From NCBI GenBank assembly GCA_004000625.1, contig SAUS01000018.1:1-38089 (forward strand): DNA of 38,089 bases. Reading direction: 5' to 3'. This DNA comes from Candidatus Cibiobacter qucibialis (GTDB taxonomy: Bacteria; Bacillota; Clostridia; Oscillospirales; Ruminococcaceae). The translations under genes were made by a program, and so were the position numbers. This document shows positions 31,759 to 38,089 of this stretch, in pieces. Positions within the stretch are counted from its first letter, which is position 1. Each line of letters opens with the position of its first letter. The notes beneath the pieces were generated by a model. That model searched no databases, was not told the origin of the DNA, and saw nothing but the letters and a program-made list of their open reading frames with translations.

Positions 31759-32340
31759 TTAAGCCACCCCCGCAATTTCATTATTGTAGCAGTCGATTGC
31801 GCTGTTGATGGCGCTGACAACTGCACGGGAAGAGATGGTAGCGCCGCCGATTGCATCAACGGGGTTGCCAACCTCTACCTGCTGGGAAGCGCTCCAGCCA
31901 ACATAACCGCCGTAGAAGCTCTCTTCGCCCGTCTTGGAACCGATACCGGTGGTCTGGGTGGAAGCATCCACAGACAGAGCGGTCAGGGTGCCGGTGGTAT
32001 CAAATGCAGCGTACACGGTAACCAGGTTGCCGCTGTAGCCTGCTGCGGTGGACTGCACAACAGCCATGCCGTCTGCGGTCTTAACTGCGCCGGTCACATT
32101 GGCGGTGGTAACAGTAACATCCTGCAGATCATCCGCCGTGGTGCCTTCCGGCAGAACGGACAGATAAGCTGCCAGGGTCTCAGCCTTGGTGTTGGCTTCA
32201 ATGATGGGTGCGGTTGCGTTGTTCAGCACAGCCAGCAGCGCGCTGCAGACCAGGCAGATCACAACCAGAACAATGACCGGAAGAACCAGTGCCTTAAAGT
32301 TGGATTCCTGTTCCGGAGCCTTTGCATTGTTTTCAGCCAT
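31759..32340 (-). CDS. rnfG: Rnf complex subunit G, flavoprotein
   Basis: RnfG carries covalently bound FMN on the outer side of the membrane. The 193-residue protein has one N-terminal membrane helix (about 17-40), an outer domain, and the flavinylation motif GGATISS near residue 165, where Thr is the expected attachment residue. ATG 32340 overlaps the rnfD stop by one base (TAATG). Attachment needs an ApbE-type flavin transferase, which is not in this window. Confidence 0.95.
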   Translation of the reverse strand: MAENNAKAPEQESNFKALVLPVIVLVVICLVCSALLAVLNNATAPIIEANTKAETLAAYLSVLPEGTTADDLQDVTVTTANVTGAVKTADGMAVVQSTAAGYSGNLVTVYAAFDTTGTLTALSVDASTQTTGIGSKTGEESFYGGYVGWSASQQVEVGNPVDAIGGATISSRAVVSAINSAIDCYNNEIAGVA

Positions 32341-33299
32341 TATTCTTTCCCCCCTTTCGCAGCTTTCTGGGGCTTTTTGTAGCCCAGCGGGGTCTGGTGG
32401 CCCCAGGCGTTGAACCACGGGGTCATCAGGTTGCCCAGCAGGATGGCGAAGCTCATGCCTTCGTTCATGCTGGCAAAGTTACGGATCAGGAAGGTGACCA
32501 GACCGATGAACACGCCATAGAACAGCTTGCCCTTGGTGGTGAACGGGCTGGTCACATAGTCGGTCGCCATGAACACGGCGCCGAACAGCAGGCCGCCGGA
32601 CATGCAGTCCAGCAGGGCAATGTACGGGTCACGGGTAGCCAGCAGGGTCAGAACATACATCGTGCCAACGATGGAAGCCGGGATGGTGAACTCGATGGTG
32701 TGGGTAAACAGCAGATAAGCCAGGCCCAGCAGGATGGCGATCACACAGGTTTCGCCCATCATGCCGCCATGGATGCCCAGCAACATATCCACAAAGCTGA
32801 CGCTGTGCAGGTCAACGGCTGCGTTCAACGGGGTAGCGGATGCCAGGGCGTCCACTGACATATCCGGGTAAACGTAAGCCGTCATGCGGGAGGTAAAGCC
32901 CAGGAACAGCACGATACGGCCAACCAGCGCAGGGTTAGCAAAGTTATAGCCCAGACCGCCGAACAGCTGCTTGATGATAACAATAGCAACCAGTGCGCCC
33001 ACAATGGCAATCCACAGCGGCATGCTGACCGGCATGTTCAAAGCCAAGATCACGCCGGTAACGCAGGCAGAAAGATCCCCCACCGGGTTGGGCTTGTGCA
33101 TCAGCTTGCAGTACAGGTACTCAAAAACAACACAGGCAAGGGTAGTCACTGCGGTCAGCAGGATCGCACGCATGCCAAAAATCAGCCCCGACGCCACAAT
33201 GCTGGGTACCAGCGCGATCAGCACGTTGCCCATCAGGCCGCGGGTGGTCGCATTGTCCCGGATATGGGGCGAAGCGGTTACGATCAGACGATCATCCAT
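32340..33299 (-). CDS. rnfD: Rnf complex subunit D, flavoprotein membrane subunit
   Basis: RnfD is an integral membrane subunit with covalent FMN, related to NqrB. The 319-residue protein starts with the family-typical VTASPHIRDNATTRGLM, has about nine or ten helices and carries the flavinylation motif SATPLN (Thr about residue 157). NFANPALVGRI and MATDYVTSPFTTKGK are also typical. It begins three bases after the rnfC stop, with GGAGGGAAA upstream inside the end of rnfC. It supports ion translocation with RnfG. Confidence 0.96.
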   Translation of the reverse strand: MDDRLIVTASPHIRDNATTRGLMGNVLIALVPSIVASGLIFGMRAILLTAVTTLACVVFEYLYCKLMHKPNPVGDLSACVTGVILALNMPVSMPLWIAIVGALVAIVIIKQLFGGLGYNFANPALVGRIVLFLGFTSRMTAYVYPDMSVDALASATPLNAAVDLHSVSFVDMLLGIHGGMMGETCVIAILLGLAYLLFTHTIEFTIPASIVGTMYVLTLLATRDPYIALLDCMSGGLLFGAVFMATDYVTSPFTTKGKLFYGVFIGLVTFLIRNFASMNEGMSFAILLGNLMTPWFNAWGHQTPLGYKKPQKAAKGGKE

Positions 33300-33302
33300 T
33301 CC

Positions 33303-34640
33303 TTATTTCCCTCCTTTGCGCAGTTCGCCCATGTACCAGGCCTTTGCCAGGCCCATGTTCTGGGCCACAGGGCGCTTGGCCGGGCAGGCAAAGGTGCAGC
33401 TGCCGCAGGCCACGCACAGATCCACGCAGCGTGCTTTCAGCGCATCAAAATCTTTTTCGGCAAAGTTTTCCAGAATTTCGACCGGTTCCAAACCCATGGG
33501 GCAGGCGGCAATGCAGCGCCCGCAGCGGATGCAGGGGTCAGGCTCCGGCAGGGTGGCCATTTTGCGGCTGAACAGCAGCAGGCCGTTGTTCTGCTTCAAT
33601 ACCGGGTAATCAGCGCTCGGCGAAGCACCGCCCATCATGGGGCCGCCAAAGATGATCTTGCCCAGCTCAACATCCGGCTTAATGCCGCCGCATGCTTCGA
33701 TCACATCGCGGTACAGAGTGCCGATGGGCACTTCAATGTTCTGCGGCTTGGCAATGGCATCGCCTTCCACGGTAACGCGCTTGGTGGTCAGGGGCACACC
33801 GGTCTTCAGGAACTTGCCCAAGGTAGAAACGCTGGTCACGTTCATGATGATACAATGTACGTCTGCAGGCAGGCCCGGTTTGCCGGAAGGGCCGATCTGC
33901 GGCACTTCGCGGCCGGTGCAGGTTTCAACCAGCGTTTTTTCAGCGCCCTGCGGGTAGCGCATGGGCAGCGGCTTGACCGAAACGCCCTGCATATCGCGCA
34001 CCAGGGAGCACATCAGATCAATGCACTCCGGCTTGTTTCGTTCAATGCCGATGATGCAGTTGGGAATGTTGCAATACTTCATGACGGCAGTAATGCCGGA
34101 AAGGATCGTATCACTGCATTCCAGCATCTCGCGCGTATCCGTGGACAGATACGGCTCACACTCAGCTGCGTTGATCAGCAGGGTGTCAATGCCCTCTGCT
34201 GCCAGCTTGACATGCGTCGGGAAACCGGCGCCGCCAAGGCCAACCAGACCGCAGGCCTGCACAGCTGCCATCAGGCTCTTTTTATCGGTCACAACCGGCG
34301 GCACACAGGCCGGGTCAACCGTCTGCTGGCCATCGGCTGCAATCGCAACCGCCTGGCAGGTAGAACCGTTGACCATGCGGAACGGTGCAACGCCCTCAAC
34401 TGTGCCCGAAACGCTGGAATAGATATTGGCACTGACAAAGCCGCCGGCTTTGCCGATGAGCGTACCAACACAGACCTGATCGCCTTTTTTGACGACCGGC
34501 TCTGCAGGTGCACCAATGTGCATCGACATGGGAATGATCACGTGCGCAGGCGTGGCCATTGTTACGGTAGCCATCCCGGCCGTGCCCTTCTCATGCGGCA
34601 CTGCGGCACCCTTGGCAGAGCGCTTCAGGGATTTAAACAT
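33303..34640 (-). CDS. rnfC: Rnf complex subunit C, NADH-binding iron-sulfur flavoprotein
   Basis: RnfC carries the NAD site and FMN of the complex and faces the cytoplasm. The 445-residue protein has a barrel-sandwich segment (HIGAPAEPVVKKGDQV, SSVSGTVEG), a Rossmann-like region with GLGGAGFPTHVKL and NAAECEPY, a SLBB-like part, and two 4Fe-4S motifs, CIRCGRCIAACP (about 370-381) and CVACGSCTFACP (about 408-419). The extreme N-terminus lacks the common GGVHPPE motif and instead reads VPHEKGTAG. ATG 34640 follows GGGGGAAATG. First gene of the operon behind a long leader. Confidence 0.96.
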   Translation of the reverse strand: MFKSLKRSAKGAAVPHEKGTAGMATVTMATPAHVIIPMSMHIGAPAEPVVKKGDQVCVGTLIGKAGGFVSANIYSSVSGTVEGVAPFRMVNGSTCQAVAIAADGQQTVDPACVPPVVTDKKSLMAAVQACGLVGLGGAGFPTHVKLAAEGIDTLLINAAECEPYLSTDTREMLECSDTILSGITAVMKYCNIPNCIIGIERNKPECIDLMCSLVRDMQGVSVKPLPMRYPQGAEKTLVETCTGREVPQIGPSGKPGLPADVHCIIMNVTSVSTLGKFLKTGVPLTTKRVTVEGDAIAKPQNIEVPIGTLYRDVIEACGGIKPDVELGKIIFGGPMMGGASPSADYPVLKQNNGLLLFSRKMATLPEPDPCIRCGRCIAACPMGLEPVEILENFAEKDFDALKARCVDLCVACGSCTFACPAKRPVAQNMGLAKAWYMGELRKGGK

Positions 34641-34940
34641 GGACTCATTTCCCCCATTTCATTGTCTGCCCTGTTATGGAAAGCTCCGGAGCCGGTCATC
34701 CCGTCCCCGCTGATCACAGCGATCGCCGATACACCTTTTTATAAAGTCAAACCGTCATTGCCCCCACTGCCAGCCGAATCAAAAAAGCTGAGCCGCCGGG
34801 CCGATGCTGTTCCATGGCCGCAAAAACAAAAACCGCCTGCATTTATCAAATGAAGCCCAGGCCGTTTTCAGGCTTTTGGGGCACACTGCCCCTTTACAAA
34901 AGATGTATTCTTTCCCAAAAGGCAAAATAAATACAGTATT
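34641..34940 (-). other. Long untranslated leader of the rnf operon
   Basis: About 295 bases separate the predicted start of transcription from rnfC. On the minus strand it holds a small hairpin, GGGGCA-GTG-TGCCCC, and a 31-codon ATG-to-TGA frame (about 34833 down to 34738) with no strong ribosome site. I do not recognise a flavin, cobalamin or other known riboswitch. It could carry a regulatory element of unknown type. Confidence 0.4.
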
Positions 34941-34968
34941 ATTGTAGCATTTTTGCCGTACAAGTCAA
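34941..34968 (-). promoter_or_regulatory. Sigma-A-type promoter of the rnf operon
   Basis: On the minus strand, TTGACT (34963-34968), a 16-base spacer and TGCTACAAT (extended -10, TACAAT at 34941-34946). It is the only good promoter upstream of rnfC. Confidence 0.7.
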
Positions 34969-35132
34969 GAAGAAAGGGTCGTAAACCGCAATACAAAGTC
35001 GAATGTTTATACTAAAAAGTAAATTCTTTATGGGTTGCTAATACCACCGCTCTGTTGGGCTCTCCACGGAAAATGCCTGTTGTGTATGTTGTTAATTTTT
35101 AGACATAGCGCATTGTTTCCTGTTGTTCCCTA

Positions 35133-35292
35133 AGGTGTATCTGAAAACAAAGAAAATGACGAATATTTCGCAGACACAAGCAGGATTTAAGTCAAAGAGC
35201 CTTGGAATCCTTTGTGGATTCCAAGGCTTTTTAACGCAAAATCCCACTGCGCTTGTAGAAACAGACGATATTTTCGACGTTTCAAATACACC
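35133..35292 (+). mobile_element. Family-2 MITE-like repeat (copy 2)
   Basis: The 160-bp element is clearly homologous to 15791-15952. Termini are GGTGTATCTGAAAA and, reversed, GGTGTATTTGAAA; CTA flanks both sides (35130-35132, 35293-35295). The hairpin is better preserved here: a 13-pair perfect stem (35198-35210 with 35216-35228) with loop TTTGT, then TTTTTAA. It reads like an intrinsic terminator on the plus strand. It lies between the rnf promoter and the tRNA promoter. Confidence 0.9.
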
Positions 35293-35508
35293 CTATGGAT
35301 TTTCTGGGTTAAACACGCTGCGGGCTGCCGGTGTTCCCAATCCCCCGCCGCCTTTTGCGCAGCGGTTCATTGCCTGTTTTTGCAGCCAAACCGCTGCGGC
35401 AAGCCAGAGCAAAAGCGCATATATTTTGTCATCTCTTGAGTCACCCTGTATTTTATGCTCGTTGCTTCGTTATTTCCATATTTTATCAAAAAAACTTCAA
35501 AAAACGTG
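35293..35508. other. Non-coding stretch before the tRNA genes
   Basis: No gene, hairpin or promoter is evident apart from the promoter at 35509. The last 60 bases are AT-rich. Confidence 0.5.
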
Positions 35509-35537
35509 TTGACAAATGCCTGCCAGTCCGCTATAAT
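35509..35537 (+). promoter_or_regulatory. Consensus promoter for the two tRNA genes
   Basis: TTGACA (35509-35514), exactly 17 bases, TATAAT (35532-35537): both boxes match consensus fully, as expected for stable RNA. Confidence 0.92.
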
Positions 35538-35588
35538 AACTAAGCGTTGAGGGCAGCGCGGAAGCAAAGCTTCTTAACAAACATGCAA

Positions 35589-35662
35589 TGGGGATTTGCA
35601 TAATGGTAGTGCGACGGACTCTGACTCCGTTTGTGGGAGTTCGATTCTCTCATCCCCAACCA
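35589..35662 (+). tRNA. tRNA-Gln (anticodon CTG)
   Basis: 74 bases with encoded CCA. Acceptor stem TGGGGAT pairs with ATCCCCA; the anticodon arm ACGGA-CTCTGAC-TCCGT gives anticodon CTG, reading CAG; the T-arm contains GTTCGAT. Starting with U1-A72 is usual for tRNA-Gln. The first gene after the consensus promoter. Confidence 0.95.
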
Positions 35663-35694
35663 CCGCAGCAGCAAAGTTGCTGCGGATTTTTTTT

Positions 35695-35770
35695 CGGGGT
35701 GTAGCGCAGTTGGTAGCGCGCTTGGTTCGGGACCAAGAGGCCGTGGGTTCGAATCCCGTCACTCCGACCA
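35695..35770 (+). tRNA. tRNA-Pro (anticodon CGG)
   Basis: 76 bases with encoded CCA. Acceptor CGGGGTG pairs with CACTCCG (one G-U); anticodon arm CTTGG-TTCGGGA-CCAAG gives CGG, reading CCG; T-arm GGGTTCGAATCCC. It lies 32 bases after tRNA-Gln and is followed at once by a strong terminator. Confidence 0.96.
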
Positions 35771-35771
35771 C

Positions 35772-35810
35772 AAAAAGCTCTTTCACCGTCTGGTGAAAGA
35801 GCTTTTTGTT
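35772..35810 (+). terminator. Intrinsic terminator of the tRNA operon
   Basis: AAAAAGCTCTTTCACC (35772-35787) pairs perfectly over 16 bases with GGTGAAAGAGCTTTTT (35792-35807) around GTCT, followed by GTTTTTC. Confidence 0.95.
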
Positions 35811-35815
35811 TTTCA

Positions 35816-35835
35816 CGGAGTGACGGGATTTGAAC
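35816..35835 (-). repeat. Inverted fragment of the tRNA-Pro 3' end
   Basis: CGGAGTGACGGGATTTGAAC is the reverse complement of tRNA-Pro bases 35747-35766 at 19 of 20 positions. With the terminator hairpin between, 35747-35835 forms one larger palindrome. The rest of the tRNA is not present on this side, so it is not a second tRNA gene. Confidence 0.8.
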
Positions 35836-36120
35836 AGCCCGCTCTCGCCACAGCGGGACACAAACAGTCCAGTGGACTGTTTGCGAGGGTGCGGGAGAAT
35901 CCGCGCCCGTTTGCCGCATAGAGCTCTTTGGACGGTGCCGAGGCAAAACAGTCCGCGGAAAAACTCTCAGCGCGCCAACCAGCAAAGCCACTCACACATC
36001 TTTTTAAAGATTTTCCCCCGCCCTTCTACAAAAATCTGCCAAGAGCATTTTCAGCCCTTGGCAGCGAAGTCTTTATTTCACCATCAATAAGTTTTCATCC
36101 GGATTTTATTTGGGTATGCC
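35836..36120. other. Non-coding stretch between the tRNA genes and the DUF4230-like gene
   Basis: About 285 bases with no supported gene. It starts GC-rich, with a short inverted repeat (CAGTCCA/TGGACTG near 35867-35880), and becomes AT-rich towards 36120. No T-run terminator for the minus-strand gene is clear. Confidence 0.5.
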
Positions 36121-36870
36121 TCATTCAATCGTTTCAAAGCAAACCGTATATCCAAGCTCTTCTACCAAATCATTGTCAATGATTTTTCTAATGATATTTT
36201 TTGCATTTTCAAATGCTTTATCCAAAATACCGTTTTCAATAGCCCTTTCTTCCATTGCGTCCTGGCTTACTGAATCAAAATTCCGAACATCTTCAACCTT
36301 AACCGGATTGAACAGCCCATCTTTCTGATCCAGCGTTTCAATGCTGTCCTTATCAATTTGGTGCGAAAGAATTCTCGCTTTCGGCATATGTATTACAATC
36401 TCTTTATTATCCTTATCAACCTCCGCGGTAACCTCGCTGATTTCAACCCCTGCTTTAATGCTGCCGTCCCACTTAGCAATAAACGATTTTGTTGTAAACG
36501 GGACATTTTTGCCAAATAATTGCTTGGGGTCCTCAAATTTTCCTGCATCGGTATACAGATACTCTACCGTCGCAAGTTCCCCGATATCCTGAATTTCCGT
36601 GTTTATTGCATTGATATCCACTTGTTTGGTAGCTTCTTCATAAACTGCCACTGGTTCAGACATACTATTTATTTCTGCTTCCAGTTCTGCGATTGTTTCT
36701 TCATATTTTTGTTTTGTTGATGAATATTGCTTTGCAAAAACCGCCAATGCTGCAATTAACGCCATCCCGATAATCATCGCAGCGAATATGAGCTTGTTTC
36801 TTTTTCGCTCCATTTTGATCAGTTCGTACTCCAATTCCACATTAACATCATCATTCAGCGTATGATTCAT
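36121..36870 (-). CDS. DUF4230-like single-pass membrane protein
   Basis: The 249-residue protein has a short charged N-terminus, one membrane helix (about 27-48, LIFAAMIIGMALIAALAVF), a coiled-coil-like segment (about 50-75) and an outer or cytosolic domain with the features of DUF4230: TVEYLYT, DGSIKAGVEISEVTAEVD, IHMPKARILSHQIDKDS. No biochemical function is established that I know of. ATG 36870 follows GAGGAGG. Base use is clearly more AT-rich than its neighbours (many AAA, GAA, ATT codons), which with its place beside a tRNA locus suggests acquisition by transfer. Confidence 0.75.
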   Translation of the reverse strand: MNHTLNDDVNVELEYELIKMERKRNKLIFAAMIIGMALIAALAVFAKQYSSTKQKYEETIAELEAEINSMSEPVAVYEEATKQVDINAINTEIQDIGELATVEYLYTDAGKFEDPKQLFGKNVPFTTKSFIAKWDGSIKAGVEISEVTAEVDKDNKEIVIHMPKARILSHQIDKDSIETLDQKDGLFNPVKVEDVRNFDSVSQDAMEERAIENGILDKAFENAKNIIRKIIDNDLVEELGYTVCFETIE

Positions 36871-36943
36871 AGCAACTTCCTCCTCTGTGGTGATTGACTT
36901 CATAAGAGTGCCTGAAAATTTCGCGTGGCTTTTGTATAGTAAA

Positions 36944-36972
36944 ATATTAGCATATATTTCCTGATATGGGAA
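36944..36972 (-). promoter_or_regulatory. Candidate promoter for the DUF4230-like gene
   Basis: On the minus strand, TTCCCA (36967-36972), 17 bases, TAATAT with an upstream TGC (36944-36949). The -35 match is moderate. Confidence 0.4.
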
Positions 36973-37072
36973 CATCATTCGAAATTTTTATCAGTGATTC
37001 ATCCTATTATAGCAATTTTCAATAATACAGCAGAGAGTGCTTTAACTTTTGAGAAAAAGTGATATAACAGAG

Positions 37073-37213
37073 TCAAAGAAGGTGAGTGCTAGCAAGCATA
37101 ACAATCGCTGTGCCAACCGTGCGGCCGCCTTTCTTCCTTTCGCCGCAGCCGATCTTCCGGTTCAGGCAGCCGCGGCAGTAGCACAAAACTCCAATTTCTT
37201 TATTGGTCAGCAT
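37073..37213 (-). CDS. Possible 46-residue Cys-rich protein
   Basis: A minus-strand ATG-to-TGA frame encodes a 46-residue product with Cys at about 11, 13, 16 and 23 in CYCRGCLNRKIGC, followed by a basic stretch (GERKKGGR). The Cys spacing suggests metal binding. GTGGGGG lies about ten bases before the ATG, next to a run of nine G. It is 50 bases downstream of pcp on the same strand. It may be a tiny real gene, a decayed remnant or chance; I do not recognise a family. Confidence 0.25.
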   Translation of the reverse strand: MLTNKEIGVLCYCRGCLNRKIGCGERKKGGRTVGTAIVMLASTHLL

Positions 37214-37262
37214 AACGCTTTTCCCCCACCCCCCCCCATTTTATTTCGAGCAGTCGCTGTTT

Positions 37263-37904
37263 TTAATCCAGCCTGCCCATTTGTTCTTTCAAATCGGTCT
37301 TATTCTGCACAGCGGCTTCAATGGCAGCTGCCAGGGCCGCGGTAATGTCTGCCAGCGGCATGGCCGGGGTACCCGCAGCTTTGCCTTCCAGCTGGCTGGC
37401 TGCATACGGCACATGCACAAAGCCCGCCCGTATATGGGGATAACTTTGCACGGTATGCAGCACGGTATACATGACCGCATTGCAGACGTAAGTACCTGCC
37501 GTGTAAGACAGCTGGCAGGGATAGCCCTTTGCCTGTACCCCGCGCACCATGGCCTTGACCGGCAGCTTGGCAAAATATGCCGGGGCGCCGCCCTGTACCA
37601 GCGGTTCGTCCACCGGCTGTGCGCCGTCATTATCCGGGATACGGGCATCCGCCAGGTTGATGGCTACCCGTTCTACACGCAAACCAGCAGCGCCGCCTGC
37701 CTGGCCCACATTCAGCACCAGATCCGGCTGGCAAAGTTCGATTTGGCGCACCACTTCTGCGGTGCCGCGGGTAAAGCTTGTCGGGATCTCCCGCTTGATG
37801 ATCTGCGCCCCGGCAATTTCATCCGGCAGCATTTTAACAGCTTCGTAAGCCGGGTTGATGCTTTCCCCTCCGAACGGGTCAAAGCCTGTAACTAAGACTT
37901 TCAT
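37263..37904 (-). CDS. pcp: Pyroglutamyl-peptidase I (pyrrolidone-carboxylate peptidase)
   Basis: Pcp removes N-terminal pyroglutamate from peptides in the cytoplasm. The 213-residue protein has the family start (VLVTGFDPFGGESINPA) and the catalytic triad: Glu78 (RVERVAIN), Cys141 (GTYVCNAVMY) and His164 (GFVHVPYA). The length is typical. ATG 37904 follows GGAGAGGG. It has its own extended -10 promoter at 37933-37961 and no clear terminator before the small ORF downstream. Confidence 0.96.
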   Translation of the reverse strand: MKVLVTGFDPFGGESINPAYEAVKMLPDEIAGAQIIKREIPTSFTRGTAEVVRQIELCQPDLVLNVGQAGGAAGLRVERVAINLADARIPDNDGAQPVDEPLVQGGAPAYFAKLPVKAMVRGVQAKGYPCQLSYTAGTYVCNAVMYTVLHTVQSYPHIRAGFVHVPYAASQLEGKAAGTPAMPLADITAALAAAIEAAVQNKTDLKEQMGRLD

Positions 37905-37932
37905 TTCACTTTCCCTCTCCTCATCTTTTCAA

Positions 37933-37961
37933 ATTATACCACACGTTTTTTCATTTTTCAC
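37933..37961 (-). promoter_or_regulatory. Extended -10 promoter for pcp
   Basis: On the minus strand, GTGAAA (37956-37961), 17 bases, TGGTATAAT (TATAAT at 37933-37938). The TGn extension makes up for a weak -35. Confidence 0.65.
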
Positions 37962-37991
37962 TCCTATTTACAAAAACATCCTACTTTATTC

Positions 37992-38028
37992 AAAAAAATG
38001 ACCACGCTCGCACTTAGCGTGGTCATTT
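37992..38028 (-). terminator. Strong intrinsic terminator upstream of pcp
   Basis: AAATGACCACGCT (37996-38008) and AGCGTGGTCATTT (38016-38028) form a 13-pair perfect stem. Read on the minus strand it exits into TTTTTTT. It would end a minus-strand gene lying beyond the right edge of the window; on the plus strand the T-run is short. Confidence 0.85.
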
Positions 38029-38034
38029 CATTAA

Positions 38035-38089
38035 GGCAATACCGCATAATTCTAAGTGCCGATACGGCGAGCGAGGTGCGGCAGATGCT
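38035..38089 (+). mobile_element. Family-1 MITE-like repeat, truncated by window end (copy E)
   Basis: It is the first 55 bp of the repeat, from GGCAATACCGCATAATTC to GCGGCAGATGCT, preceded by TTAA as in the flank of copy D. Its last bases match the long form (copy C) at cag-tgct. It equals the reverse complement of copy A at the window start. Confidence 0.88.

Noticed and set aside
34641..34940. FMN riboswitch in the rnf leader
   Set aside because: The conserved segments of the FMN aptamer are not found. Only a simple hairpin and unrelated sequence are seen.
35574..35861. A minus-strand frame containing GVTGFEPTASWSR
   Set aside because: This well-known false protein is the antisense translation of the tRNA genes (here tRNA-Pro and tRNA-Gln).
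35816..35900. A second tRNA gene on the minus strand
   Set aside because: Only the acceptor/T-arm portion (20 bases) matches tRNA-Pro; no anticodon or D arm follows.
37049..37345. A plus-strand 98-codon frame near the right end
   Set aside because: It is antisense to the end of pcp, passes through the homopolymer tract and has no ribosome site or domain.

Overview
The window looks like one chromosomal contig from an anaerobic, low-molecular-weight-GC-rich Clostridia member. The evidence is a six-gene Rnf complex, a set of endospore genes (dipicolinate synthase, SpoVAC/D/E, SpoIIP), Firmicutes-type FtsZ plus a DivIVA-like protein, strong AGGAGG ribosome sites and high GC third positions. I place it, as inference only, near the Ruminococcaceae/Oscillospirales (Gemmiger, Subdoligranulum, Fournierella neighbourhood). 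Most genes are on the minus strand. Both ends of the window lie inside truncated copies of the same dispersed repeat, which suggests the contig was broken at repeats.

Layout. 1-1310: repeat end, a CACTTAC tandem repeat, then a plus-strand PC4/YdbC-like gene coupled to an HD-domain gene. 1316-6064 (minus): GT-C-like membrane protein, DivIVA-domain protein, ftsZ. 6115-8973 (minus): dpaA-dpaB-murA paralog, a sporulation-type operon. 9067-13034 (minus): a small acidic membrane protein and two tandem membrane-anchored proteins with catalytically dead LytM (M23) domains, SpoIIQ-like in design. 13336-15993 (minus): asnS-mutY. 16001-20105 (minus): YfhO-family membrane protein and spoIIP, the latter divergent from rpsT (20247, plus). 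20597-23155 (minus): GNAT acetyltransferase, spoVAC, spoVAD, spoVAE, with a terminator-like hairpin between spoVAC and spoVAD. 23236-24902 (plus): prmA-rsmE. 25077-27882 (minus): patatin-like phospholipase and a PEP-protein phosphotransferase-like enzyme. 28186-29121 (plus): sugar-phosphate nucleotidyltransferase. 29595-34968 (minus): rnfCDGEAB with a clear promoter, a long leader and a strong terminator. 35509-35810 (plus): tRNA-Gln(CTG) and tRNA-Pro(CGG) from a consensus promoter. 36121-37961 (minus): an AT-rich DUF4230-like gene, a possible tiny Cys-rich ORF and pcp.

How it fits together. Spore formation dominates: SpoIIP and SpoIIQ-like proteins belong to engulfment and the inter-membrane channel, DpaAB makes dipicolinate in the mother cell, SpoVAC/D/E moves it into the forespore, and the MurA paralog could feed cortex peptidoglycan synthesis. 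The Rnf complex couples ferredoxin oxidation and NAD reduction to ion pumping.

The window also carries two short non-autonomous repeat families. Family 1 (99 or 172 bp, 18-bp terminal inverted repeats, 4-bp target duplications) has five recognisable copies. Family 2 (about 160 bp, 14-bp terminal inverted repeats, 3-bp target duplications, internal terminator-like hairpin) has two. Several copies sit in gene leaders. I see no CRISPR array, phage or intact transposase gene.
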